This document shows positions 27,101-36,868 of a stretch of 64,000 nt of DNA, one piece after another. The stretch is from UBA4615 sp964399635 (GTDB lineage Bacteria; Pseudomonadota; Gammaproteobacteria; Burkholderiales; Burkholderiaceae_E). Below the pieces are notes generated by a model. It did not search any database and was not told the origin of the DNA. It saw only the letters and a program-made list of their open reading frames with translations. A program made the translations under genes and the position numbers. Numbering within the stretch: position 1 is the stretch's first letter; every line of letters begins with the position of its first letter. The DNA lies in contig CAYNRU010000013.1 of assembly GCA_964399635.1 (NCBI GenBank), positions 248,001-312,000 on the forward strand, given 5' to 3'.

Positions 27101-28403
27101 CGCGACCCCGCAGGTCGACTACCCCGCGGTCGTCGCGCTCAAGCGCCTCGCGCTGGAGCGGCTGTGGAGCGACTTCCGGGCAACGCGCGACACCGCCGCC
27201 ACCCGCGAGGCCGCGCGCGACTTCGCAGCGTGGCGCGACGCCGCGATGCCGAGGCTGCGCCCGCATGTGCTCTTCGAGGCGCTCGCCGACCACCATGGCG
27301 CCGCCGACCGGCGCGCCTGGCCGGCAGGCTTCGAGCATCCCGACACGCCGGCGGTGCGCGCCTTCGAGCGGGAGCACGCCGAACGGGTGACCTTCCACGC
27401 CTTCGTGCAGTGGCTCGCCGCGCGGCAATGGCGCGAGGCGGGCGAACGCGCGCGGGCCGCCGGCGCATCCATCGGCCCGATCGCCGACCTGGCGGTGGGC
27501 GCGGACGCCGCGGGCGCCGACAGCTGGTCGCAGGGCGGCCTGCTCGCCGACGCCTTCGAGCTCGGCGCGCCACCCGACGCCTTCGCGGCCGACGGGCAGG
27601 CCTGGGGCCTGCCGGCTTGGCGCCCCGACGCGCTCGCCGCCGCCGGCCACGCGCCGTTCGCCGATCTGCTCGCCGCGACGATGGGCGGCGCGGGCGGCCT
27701 GCGCATCGACCACGTGATGGCGCTCGAGCGACTGTTCTGGGTGCCGCGCGGCGGCCGCGCTGCCGACGGCGCCTATGTCGGCTACCCGCTCGACGAGATG
27801 CTGCACGTGGTCGCCACCGAGAGCGCGCTCAACCGCTGCCTGGTGATCGGCGAGGATCTGGGCACCGTGCGCGACGGGCTGCGCGAGCGTCTCGCCGCCG
27901 CGGGCGTCCTGTCGTACCGCGTCGCCTGGTTCGAGCGCGCCCCCGACGGCACGCTCGCCGACCCGGCGTCGCTGCCGAGCCTCGCCGCCGTCTGCGCGAG
28001 CACGCACGACCTGCCCACCGTGGACGGCTGGGCGGTCGGGCTCGATATCGACGAACGCGAGAGCGGCGGCGCGATCGACGCCGGCACCGCAGCGCGCCAG
28101 CGCGACGAGCGTGCCGCCGACCTGTTCCGGCTGGAGGCGGGCCTTGCCCGCCACGGCATCGTCGGCACGGACCTGACCGACCGCCTGCACCGCTGGCTGG
28201 CGGCCTCGCGCGCGCGGCTGGCGATCGTGCAGCTCGAGGACGTCGCGGGCCTCGCGCGCCAGCCCAACCTGCCGGGCACCCCCGACCGCGCCCCCAACTG
28301 GCGCCAGCGGCTGCCCCTGCCGCTGGAGACGCTCGGACGGGCGCCCCGCTGGCGAGCGCTCGCGGGCATCTTCGCGGCCCGTCACGCGCGCGCGCCCCGA
28401 TGA
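24195..28403 (+). CDS. glgX-malQ: Bifunctional GlgX debranching enzyme / MalQ 4-alpha-glucanotransferase fusion
   Basis: One uninterrupted 1402-residue frame. Residues 1 to ~735 are GlgX (isoamylase-type): the N-terminal LGAHWDGSGVEVAVWSRHA module, then a GH13 barrel with Asp346 (GFRFDLAS), Glu383 (VAESWD) and Asp453 (TAHDGFSLADLV). After a low-complexity linker rich in Ala/Pro, residues ~845-1402 are MalQ (GH77): LYVAPPRCWLP, SPYSPSSRLGLNPLF, and catalytic Asp1172 (LRIDHVMALERLFWVP), Glu1220 (VIGEDLGTV) and Asp1272 (STHDLPT). All six catalytic residues are kept, so both activities should work: trimming phosphorylase limit branches and recycling short maltodextrins. It starts in an ATGA overlap with glgB. 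I recall such fusions from other proteobacterial annotations but cannot verify that here. Confidence 0.95.
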   Translation: MSRLDPGRGGPLGAHWDGSGVEVAVWSRHAERIELCVFDPAGERETARYLLPGRSGDVWHGRLPDAGPGLVYGLRAHGPYAPRQGHRFNPNKLLLDPYARELVGGFAWDPAVLGYQAGHPDGCDSFDTRDSAPFVPKARVASPLAPASGRLPRPGRPWGETVLYEVHVRGFSARHPGVPPAMRGTIEGLAHPASVAHLRRLGVTAVELLPVAAWLDELHLVRRGLVNYWGYNPIAFFAMQAALAGPRGIAAMVDAVERLHAAGIEVILDVVFNHTGEGDERGPTLSLRGLDNASYYLPEPGRPGGYRNLTGCGNTLAAHHPAVGALIVDALRFWAGEVGVDGFRFDLASAIARDADGRFDPGLGWLRALREDPVLARCKLVAESWDCEGHFVGRFPPGWAEWNDRSRDDMRRFWRGDRGLAGALATRIAGSSDLFGHSGRTPAAGINFLTAHDGFSLADLVAYGRRHNQANGEGGQDGAAENHSDGCGAEGPTDDPDVLRRRARRMRAMLATLMLSRGVPMLRAGDELGATQDGNNNAYCQDGPLTWLRWPQDAAPGLHPDALRDAADAQPGPDAAPPAAIDLRPLVASLARLRAALPCLRAERFFEGRRPWEHDTTADVEWLRADGTPMHADDWRDDSHRALAMVLDAGRPRPDAPQDRLWVAFVADEERCTLRLPRRVHDGGWLRILDTAQPDCAEGVDADDRVAIEGPAVVVCAEGAFAAAERARWRTGLPPASFIEAGDPMAALEFVLEAPTAAGPQAGAPPVLELVRTAAQQPADAPLRIVPGRDTTVVETRVLDGRRLERHRVATGDPGAPWAGLVALRHADARPSPAGSGAGPPAPPAARLYVAPPRCWLPEPIARPQGAWALSVQLYGLHGADSWGIGDFADLGTLGEMAGALGASGLLVSPLHAPSLGWPDRGSPYSPSSRLGLNPLFVSLPRAALLFATPLFDAWVARPETRAAIAAARATPQVDYPAVVALKRLALERLWSDFRATRDTAATREAARDFAAWRDAAMPRLRPHVLFEALADHHGAADRRAWPAGFEHPDTPAVRAFEREHAERVTFHAFVQWLAARQWREAGERARAAGASIGPIADLAVGADAAGADSWSQGGLLADAFELGAPPDAFAADGQAWGLPAWRPDALAAAGHAPFADLLAATMGGAGGLRIDHVMALERLFWVPRGGRAADGAYVGYPLDEMLHVVATESALNRCLVIGEDLGTVRDGLRERLAAAGVLSYRVAWFERAPDGTLADPASLPSLAAVCASTHDLPTVDGWAVGLDIDERESGGAIDAGTAARQRDERAADLFRLEAGLARHGIVGTDLTDRLHRWLAASRARLAIVQLEDVAGLARQPNLPGTPDRAPNWRQRLPLPLETLGRAPRWRALAGIFAARHARAPR

Positions 28404-28879
28404 ACCCCGCGGCCGCGTTCGCCGATCCGCTCGCCGCCACCGCGCTGGCCCGCTGGGTCCAGTCGGCCTGGGTGTTCCCTTTCGTGGAGGCCGCCCACAT
28501 CGTGTCGTTCGCGCTGCTGATCGGCGCGATCGCGGTGATCGACGTGCGCCTGATGGGCCTGCTGCGTCACCAGCCCGTGGCGCCGCTGCTGCGCAGCGCG
28601 CTGCCGGTCGCGCTCGTCGGGTTCGCGGGCGCGGTCGCGACCGGCACGCTGCTGTTCGTCGCCAACGCGGGCGAGTTGCTCGCCAACCGCGCCTTCAGCG
28701 TCAAGATCATGCTGCTGATGCTGGGCGGGCTGAACGCCGCGTGGTTCCACGCGAGCGCCGCGCGCGAGGCGCTCGCCTCCGAGGCGCCGCCCTCGGCCGG
28801 AATGCGCGCCGCGGGCCTGGTGTCGCTGCTGCTGTGGGTCGCGGTGGTGGTCGCGGGCAGGCTGATCGCCTACGTCTGA
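28400..28879 (+). CDS. Small conserved membrane protein, function unknown
   Basis: 159 residues with four hydrophobic segments: WVFPFVEAAHIVSFALLIGAIAVIDVRL (about 25-52), ALPVALVGFAGAVATGTLLFVA, SVKIMLLMLGGLNAAWFH and GLVSLLLWVAVVVAGRLIAYV. One histidine in the first segment (AAHIVS) and one in the third (WFHAS) could ligate haem or metal, but this is speculation. The pattern resembles the DUF6644-type bacterial family. Its ATG overlaps the GlgX-MalQ stop, so it is translated with the glycogen operon, although nothing in it points to glycogen. Converges on polA. Confidence 0.75.
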   Translation: MNPAAAFADPLAATALARWVQSAWVFPFVEAAHIVSFALLIGAIAVIDVRLMGLLRHQPVAPLLRSALPVALVGFAGAVATGTLLFVANAGELLANRAFSVKIMLLMLGGLNAAWFHASAAREALASEAPPSAGMRAAGLVSLLLWVAVVVAGRLIAYV

Positions 28880-28909
28880 GCGGGCCCCGCGGGCGGGGGC
28901 TCGGTGCGC

Positions 28910-28934
28910 CCGCTCAGTGCGTCCGCTCAGTGCG
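28910..28934. repeat. 12-bp direct repeat at the polA 3' end
   Basis: CCGCTCAGTGCG occurs twice, 13 bp apart, spanning the polA stop codon. It duplicates the last codons and stop of polA just outside the gene and lies in the convergent gap with the membrane protein gene. No terminator-like T-run is present. Confidence 0.7.
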
Positions 28935-31764
28935 CCTGCTCCCAGTTGGGCCCCACGCCCACCTCCGCCAGCAGCGGCACGGCGAGCTCGATCACGCCGG
29001 CCATCAGCCTGGGCAGCGCGACGCGGACCTGGTCCAGCTCGCCCTCGGGCACCTCCAGGATCAGCTCGTCGTGCACCTGCAGCACGAGCCGGGACGCGAA
29101 CGGCCCGGCCTCCAGCCAGCCCTGCACCGCGACCATCGCGAGCTTCACGATGTCGGCCGCCGTGCCCTGCAGCGGCGCGTTGATCGCCTGGCGCTCGGCG
29201 CCCTTCTGGCGCGGGCCGTTGGGCGAGTTGATCTCGGGCAGCCACAGGCGCCGGCCGAGCACCGTCTCGACCCAGCCCTGCGCCCTGGCCTGCGCCCGCG
29301 TGTCGTCCATGTAGCGCGCCACGCCCGGATAGCGGTTGAAGTAACGGTCGATCCAGGTCTTCGCGGCGTCGCGCTCGATGCCCAGCTGCGCGGCGAGCCC
29401 GAAGGCGCTCATGCCGTAGATCAGCCCGAAGTTGATGGTCTTGGCGTAGCGGCGCTGCTCGGCGCTGACGTCGGCCGCAGCCACGCCGAAGACCTCGGCC
29501 GCGGTCGCGCGGTGCACGTCCATGCCCTCGGCGAAGGCGCGCAGCAGGTTCGCGTCGCCCGACAGGTGGGCCATGATCCGCAGCTCGATCTGCGAGTAGT
29601 CGGCCGACACGATCAGGCTGCCCTGCGGCGCGACGAAGGCCTCGCGGATGCGTCGGCCCTCGGCGGTGCGGATCGGGATGTTCTGCAGGTTGGGCTCGGT
29701 GGACGACAGCCGGCCGGTCACCGCGGTGGCCTGCGAGTAACTGGTGTGGACCCGGCCGGTGCGCGGGTTGACCATCTTCGGCAGCTTGTCGGTGTAGGTC
29801 GACTTGAGCTTGCTGCAGCCCCGGTACTCCAGCAGGATCTTGGGCAGCGGATAGTCCTGCGCGAGCAGCTCGAGCACCGACTCGTCAGTCGAGGGCGCGC
29901 CGCTCGCGGTCTTGCGCGCCGCCGGCAGCTTGAGCTTCTCGAAGAGGATCTCGCCGAGCTGCTTGGGCGAGTTGAGGTTGAAGGGCTGGCCTGCGGCCTC
30001 GTGCGCGCGCCGCTCCAGCTCCATCATCCGCTGCCCGAGCTCGTCGGACTGGCGCGCGAGCGCCGCGGCATCCACCAGCACGCCGTGGCGCTCCATCTTC
30101 TGCAGCACCACCGAGGTGGGCATCTCGATGCGGCGGTAGACGTCGAGCAGCTTCGGCTCGGCCTCGATGCGCGGGAACAGCACCGTGTGCAGGTGCATCG
30201 TCACCTCGGCGTCCTCCGCCGCGTAGCGCGTCGCCTGCTCGAGCGCGACCTGCTCGAAGCCGATCTGCGAGGCGCCCTTGCCGGCCACCTCCTCGTAGGT
30301 GATGGTCCGGCGATCGAGGTGGCGCTGCGCGAGCGCGTCCATGCCGTGCGTGCGGTGCGCCTCGAGCACGTATGACTGCAGCATGGTGTCGTGCGCGATG
30401 CCGCCGAGCCGGATGCCGTGGTTCTGCAGCACGTGCGAGTCGTACTTCAGGTTCTGGCCGACCTTGGCATGGGCGGCGCTCTCGAGCCAGCCGCGCAGGC
30501 GCTCGAGCACACGTTCGCGATCGAGCTGGTCGGGGGCGCCCGCGTAGCGGTGCGCGAGCGGCACGTAGCAGGCGCGACCGGGCGCCACCGACAGCGACAG
30601 CCCGACGATCTCGGCGGCCATCGGATCGAGCGAGGTGGTCTCGGTATCGAAGGACACCAGCGGCGCCGCCTCGATCACCGCGATCCAGCGCTCGAGCGCC
30701 GTCTCGTCGAGCACGCACTCGTACTCCAGCGCCAGCCCCGCTGTGCCCGGCCCGGCGCCCGGCGCCGTGCCTTCGGCGGGGCGCGCAGGGGCGCCTGGGA
30801 GCGCGGGGTGCGCGCCGCCCGGCGCGGCATCGGCCGGTGCCGGGGGCGCGCCCGACACGTGCGCCGCCGGCCGCTCGCGCACGCCCTCGCCGATCAGGGC
30901 CTTCATCTCGTACTGCTCGAACAGTCCGCGCAGCCTGCCCTCGTCCTCCGGCTGCATCTGCAGGCTGCCCTCGATCGACTCGAAGGCCGGCCCCAGGTCG
31001 CAGTCGGTCTTGATGGTGACCAGCGCACGGGCGGTCGGCAGCCAGCCGAGCGCCTGCCGAAGGTTCTCGCCGACCGCGCCGCCCATCGTCGGGGCCGCCT
31101 CGATCACGCCCTCGAGCGTCCCGTACTGCTGCAGCCACTTGACCGCCGTCTTGGGGCCGACCTTGGGCACCCCCGGCACGTTGTCGACCGAGTCGCCCAC
31201 CAGCGTCAGCCAGTCCACGATCCGCTCGGGCGGCACGCCGAACTTCGCGACCACCCCGTCGCGATCCAGCGGCCGGGGCGCCTCGCCGGCGCGCGTCATC
31301 GTGTCGACCAGGGTCACGTGGGGGTTGACCAGCTGCGCGAGGTCCTTGTCGCCGGTCGAGACGACGGTGCGCAGGCCGCGCCGCCAGGCCTGCTCGGTCA
31401 GCGTGCCGATCACGTCGTCGGCCTCGATGCCCTCGATCATCACCAGCGGCCAGCCCATCGCGCGGACCATGCGGTGGATCGGGTCGATCTGCGCCCGCAG
31501 GTCGGCGGGCGTCTCGGCCCGGTTCGCCTTGTACAGGTCGTAGAGGTCGTCGCGGAAGGTCTTGCCCGGTGCATCGAACACCACGGCGCCGTACCGCACG
31601 TCGCCCGCCAGTTTGCGATCGGCACGCAGTCGCCGTAGCATCGAGACGACCCCCCTGATCGCACCGGTCGGCTCGCCTGCGCGGGTCCGCAGGTCGGGCA
31701 GCGCGTGGAATGCCCGGTACAGGTAGCTCGACCCGTCAACCAGAAGAAGCGTGGGTTCAGACAT
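28927..31764 (-). CDS. polA: DNA polymerase I
   Basis: 945 residues, all three domains. The 5' nuclease starts MSEPTLLLVDGSSYLYRAFHALPDL. The 3'-5' exonuclease domain keeps the DEDDy residues (SFDTETTSLD, NLKYDSHVL, YAAEDAEV), so proofreading should be active. Polymerase motifs A (DYSQIELRIMAHLSGD), B (RRYAKTINFGLIYGMSAFGLA) and C (QVHDELILEVPE) are intact. It fills repair gaps and removes Okazaki primers. A low-complexity Ala/Pro/Gly linker (about residues 305-345) separates the nuclease from the exonuclease. The frame is open further upstream, but the family start is the ATG at 31764, which shares two bases with the divergent LOG gene start. Confidence 0.97.
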   Translation of the reverse strand: MSEPTLLLVDGSSYLYRAFHALPDLRTRAGEPTGAIRGVVSMLRRLRADRKLAGDVRYGAVVFDAPGKTFRDDLYDLYKANRAETPADLRAQIDPIHRMVRAMGWPLVMIEGIEADDVIGTLTEQAWRRGLRTVVSTGDKDLAQLVNPHVTLVDTMTRAGEAPRPLDRDGVVAKFGVPPERIVDWLTLVGDSVDNVPGVPKVGPKTAVKWLQQYGTLEGVIEAAPTMGGAVGENLRQALGWLPTARALVTIKTDCDLGPAFESIEGSLQMQPEDEGRLRGLFEQYEMKALIGEGVRERPAAHVSGAPPAPADAAPGGAHPALPGAPARPAEGTAPGAGPGTAGLALEYECVLDETALERWIAVIEAAPLVSFDTETTSLDPMAAEIVGLSLSVAPGRACYVPLAHRYAGAPDQLDRERVLERLRGWLESAAHAKVGQNLKYDSHVLQNHGIRLGGIAHDTMLQSYVLEAHRTHGMDALAQRHLDRRTITYEEVAGKGASQIGFEQVALEQATRYAAEDAEVTMHLHTVLFPRIEAEPKLLDVYRRIEMPTSVVLQKMERHGVLVDAAALARQSDELGQRMMELERRAHEAAGQPFNLNSPKQLGEILFEKLKLPAARKTASGAPSTDESVLELLAQDYPLPKILLEYRGCSKLKSTYTDKLPKMVNPRTGRVHTSYSQATAVTGRLSSTEPNLQNIPIRTAEGRRIREAFVAPQGSLIVSADYSQIELRIMAHLSGDANLLRAFAEGMDVHRATAAEVFGVAAADVSAEQRRYAKTINFGLIYGMSAFGLAAQLGIERDAAKTWIDRYFNRYPGVARYMDDTRAQARAQGWVETVLGRRLWLPEINSPNGPRQKGAERQAINAPLQGTAADIVKLAMVAVQGWLEAGPFASRLVLQVHDELILEVPEGELDQVRVALPRLMAGVIELAVPLLAEVGVGPNWEQAH

Positions 31765-31765
31765 G
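31762..31765. other. CATG: overlapping divergent start codons of polA and the LOG gene
   Basis: The palindrome CATG supplies the ATG of polA on the minus strand (31764-31762) and an ATG of the LOG-family gene on the plus strand (31763-31765). If both starts are right there is no untranscribed space between the genes, and each gene's promoter and ribosome binding site must lie inside the other's coding sequence. Confidence 0.6.
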
Positions 31766-32497
31766 ACGATCCGAAAGAAGGTGCCGCAGCTGAGGGCCAT
31801 CGCGCAGACCGAGCGCTCGACCGCGGTCAAGGCCCGCGAGTCGTGGCATGTGCTCGGGATTATTTCAGAGTTCGTCGAGGCGACCGAGAAGCTCGCCGAC
31901 GTCCGGCCCGCGGTCTCCATCTTCGGCAGCGCCCGCATCAAGCCCGGCAGCTTCTGGTACGAGCGCACGGTGGAGGTCGCGCGGCTGCTCTCGGACTCCG
32001 GGTTCGCGGTGATCTCGGGCGGCGGCCCGGGCATCATGGAGGCGGCCAACAAGGGGGCCTTCGACGGCAAGTCGGCGTCGGTCGGCCTGAACATCCAGCT
32101 GCCCTTCGAGTCGAGCGGCAACGCCTACCAGAACATCTCGCTCACCTTCCGCCACTTCTTTGCCCGCAAGGTCGCCTTCGCCAAGTACGCGAGCGCCTTC
32201 ATCGCGACCCCGGGCGGCTTCGGCACGCTCGACGAGCTGATGGAGGTGCTGACCCTGATCCAGACCAAGATGGGCCGCAAGATCCCGGTGATCCTGATGG
32301 GCACCGAGTTCTGGAAGGGGCTGATCGACTGGATGCGGGTCACGCTGGTGGAAGAGGGCATGATCTCGGCCGAGGACATGAACCTGATCCGCGTGATCGA
32401 CGACCCGCAGGGCGTGGTCGATGCGATCTTCGACTTCTATCAGGCGCGCGGCTTCTACGCGACCTCCCAGGAGCGCGAGGTCAACCTCTACCTGTGA
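31763..32497 (+). CDS. LOG family protein (TIGR00730 type, nucleotide 5'-monophosphate phosphoribohydrolase-like)
   Basis: 244 residues from the ATG at 31763; a GTG at 31751 would add four residues. A Rossmann-like fold with VSIFGSARIKPGS, ISGGGPGIMEAANKGAFDGK and the signature PGGFGTLDELMEVLTLIQT. LOG proteins cleave ribose 5-phosphate from cytokinin-type nucleotides or from AMP/GMP (PpnN-like), and many bacterial members have a purine salvage or unknown role. The ~60-residue N-terminal extension with ESWHVLGIISEFVEATEKL is typical of the longer Burkholderiales form. It ends 79 bp before thrB. Confidence 0.88.
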   Translation: MTIRKKVPQLRAIAQTERSTAVKARESWHVLGIISEFVEATEKLADVRPAVSIFGSARIKPGSFWYERTVEVARLLSDSGFAVISGGGPGIMEAANKGAFDGKSASVGLNIQLPFESSGNAYQNISLTFRHFFARKVAFAKYASAFIATPGGFGTLDELMEVLTLIQTKMGRKIPVILMGTEFWKGLIDWMRVTLVEEGMISAEDMNLIRVIDDPQGVVDAIFDFYQARGFYATSQEREVNLYL

Positions 32498-32576
32498 GGC
32501 GATCGTGAGGGTGTGTGCTCCGCGCTGCTAGAATGCTCGATTCGGCAGTCACGCGACCCGCGCCGTCCCGCCTCCC

Positions 32577-33557
32577 ATGGCCGTCTTCACCTCCGTCTCC
32601 CGCGAGCAGCTCGACGCCTGGCTCGCCCGGTATCCGGTCGGCGCCCTCGAGCTGTTCGAGGGCATCGAGGCGGGGATCGAGAACACCAACTACTTCGTCG
32701 ACACCGCGGGCGGCCGCTGGGTGCTGACGCTGTTCGAGCGGCTGCCCGCCGACAGCCTGCCGTTCTACCTGAACCTGATGCGCCATCTCGCCCGCCGCGG
32801 CATCGCCTGCCCCGACCCGGTCGCCGACCGGGACGGTGCGCTGTCCTCGATGCTGGCCGGCCGCCCGGCGGCGCTGGTGACGCGCCTGCTCGGCCGGAGC
32901 GTCGCGCACCCCACCGCCGCGCACTGCGGGCAGGTGGGCGACCTGCTCGCGCGCATGCACCTCGAGTCCCTCGATGGCCCCGCAGGCCGCGCCAATCCGC
33001 GCGGCCTCGACTGGTGCGCCGAGACCGCAGCGCGCCTGGCGCCGATGCTCGCGCCCGGCCAGGCGGCACTGCTGGCCGACGAGGTCGACGCGCAGCGGCG
33101 CTTCGCCGGCACCGGGAGCTTCGCAGCGCTCCCCGCGAGCGCCGTCCACGCCGACCTGTTCCGCGACAACGTGCTGTTCGAGGGCGAGCGCCTGGGGGGC
33201 GTCATCGACTTCTACTTCGCCGGCGTCGACACCTGGCTGTTCGACCTCGCCGTCGCCTGCAACGACTGGTGCATCGACGACCCGACCGGTGCACTCGACG
33301 GCGCCCGCCTGGGCGCGACGCTCGAGGCCTACCAGGCGCGCCGGCCGCTGACCGACCCGGAACGCGCGGCCTGGCCGATGATGCTGCGGGCCGCGGCGCT
33401 GCGCTTCTGGCTGTCGCGCCTCGACGACCTGCACCGGCCCCGGGCGGCCGAGCTGGTCGTGCCCAAGGACCCGGCGCAGTTCGAGCGTATCCTGCGCGCA
33501 CGCCGCGCCGCCGTGCCGCAGCTGCCGGTCCGTCACGGAGCCACGGCATGCAGGTGA
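32577..33557 (+). CDS. thrB: Homoserine kinase (APH-like ThrB)
   Basis: 326 residues. Phosphorylates homoserine for threonine synthesis. It is the aminoglycoside-phosphotransferase-like type (TIGR00938), not the GHMP type of E. coli. Evidence: the N-terminus MAVFTSVSREQLDAWLARY, the IEAGIENTNYFVDT block, the catalytic loop VHADLFRDNVLF and the metal site GVIDFYFAGVDTWLFDLAVACNDWC. A TAGAAT at 32529-32534 in the 79-bp gap upstream could be a -10 box, with no clear -35. Its last ten bases overlap the start of the next gene, so the two are cotranscribed. Confidence 0.95.
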   Translation: MAVFTSVSREQLDAWLARYPVGALELFEGIEAGIENTNYFVDTAGGRWVLTLFERLPADSLPFYLNLMRHLARRGIACPDPVADRDGALSSMLAGRPAALVTRLLGRSVAHPTAAHCGQVGDLLARMHLESLDGPAGRANPRGLDWCAETAARLAPMLAPGQAALLADEVDAQRRFAGTGSFAALPASAVHADLFRDNVLFEGERLGGVIDFYFAGVDTWLFDLAVACNDWCIDDPTGALDGARLGATLEAYQARRPLTDPERAAWPMMLRAAALRFWLSRLDDLHRPRAAELVVPKDPAQFERILRARRAAVPQLPVRHGATACR

Positions 33558-34360
33558 ACCGCATGCCGGCGCGCGCCGGCTGGAAGTGGGTGATCGAGGG
33601 CTTCGGGCTGCTGCGTCGCCATCCGCTGGCGCTGCTCGGGCTGACCGTGCTGTTCCTGTTCACCATCGTGCTGCCCACCGTGATCCCGGTGCTCGGCGGG
33701 TTCGCGCCGCTGCTGCTGACGCCCGCGCTGTCGGTGGGCTACATGCAGGCGGTGCGCACCGCCGAGAGCGGCCGCATGCCCACGCCGTGGACCCTGTACG
33801 ACGGCCTGCGGGCCCAGAAGGGCCGGGGCGCGCGCCCCCTGCTGATGCTCGGGCTCATCAACTGCCTGCTGACCGTCGCGGTGCTCGCGTTCACGATGGT
33901 CGCCGACGGCGGCACGCTGTTCCGGATCGCGACCGGCGCGATCGCCGCCGACGATCCCGCGCTGGGCGAGCGCGGGTTGGTGTTCGCGGCGGTCGTATTT
34001 CTGATGCTCTACACGCCGGTGCAGATGGCGATGTGGTACGCGCCGGTGTTCGTCGCGTGGCACCGGCTGTCTCCGGTCCAGGCGCTGTTCTACAGTCTGG
34101 TCGGCGTATGGCGCAACAAGGGCGCGTTCATGCTGTACATGACCGGGTGGTTCGGGGTGGCGGTCGCGCTGTCGGTGGCGGTGCAGATCGCCAAGCCGCT
34201 GCTGCCGGGGAGCCTGCTGCCGCTGTTTCTGTCGCCGCTGTCGCTGATCATGCTGTCGGCGCTGTACTGCTCGTTCTGGCCGTCCTACCGCGACGTGGTC
34301 ACCGACGGACCGGCCTTCGGCCCCGGGCAGGCCGCCGGCGAGGCGCCGCCCGCCGCCTGA
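33548..34360 (+). CDS. BPSS1780-type integral membrane protein
   Basis: 270 residues with about six hydrophobic segments after a cytoplasmic MQVNRMPARAGWKWVIEGFGLLRRHP start. The WVxxGFxLFRxxP-like opening and the YxxxxxQxxMWYAPVFVAWHRLSPVQALFYS core are those of a conserved betaproteobacterial family usually found behind thrB; its function is unknown. The start overlaps thrB by ten bases. A 9-bp stem-loop begins at the first base after its stop codon. Confidence 0.82.
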   Translation: MQVNRMPARAGWKWVIEGFGLLRRHPLALLGLTVLFLFTIVLPTVIPVLGGFAPLLLTPALSVGYMQAVRTAESGRMPTPWTLYDGLRAQKGRGARPLLMLGLINCLLTVAVLAFTMVADGGTLFRIATGAIAADDPALGERGLVFAAVVFLMLYTPVQMAMWYAPVFVAWHRLSPVQALFYSLVGVWRNKGAFMLYMTGWFGVAVALSVAVQIAKPLLPGSLLPLFLSPLSLIMLSALYCSFWPSYRDVVTDGPAFGPGQAAGEAPPAA

Positions 34361-34382
34361 GCGTCCGCCTGCGGGCGGACGC
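34361..34382. terminator. Stem-loop between convergent membrane protein gene and uvrD
   Basis: A perfect 9-bp GC-rich stem (GCGTCCGCC and GGCGGACGC) with a TGCG loop, directly after the stop codon at 34360 and 22 bases past the uvrD stop on the other strand. There is no T-run on either side, so it is not a textbook intrinsic terminator; it could still act as a bidirectional terminator or protect both mRNA 3' ends. Confidence 0.45.
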
Positions 34383-34403
34383 GCGGGCCCGACGCCGAGG
34401 CCC

Positions 34404-36776
<2,373 letters not shown>

Positions 36777-36868
36777 CCCCCGGATTCTACGACGCACCCG
36801 CGGCCGACCCCGCCGGGCACCGACGCGGTCGCCGCCCCGCTCCCGACTCCCACCGCACCGGACCTCCC

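Noticed and set aside
25560..28385. A 941-codon minus-strand frame, and another at 21916-24441
   Set aside because: Both are shadows of the GlgX-MalQ and GlgB genes, whose catalytic residues and spacing are fully preserved.
31765..32121. Upstream extension of the polA frame
   Set aside because: The frame stays open, but the extra ~119 residues are antisense to the LOG gene and do not resemble any polymerase N-terminus; the family start MSEPTLLLVDGSSYLYRAF is at 31764.
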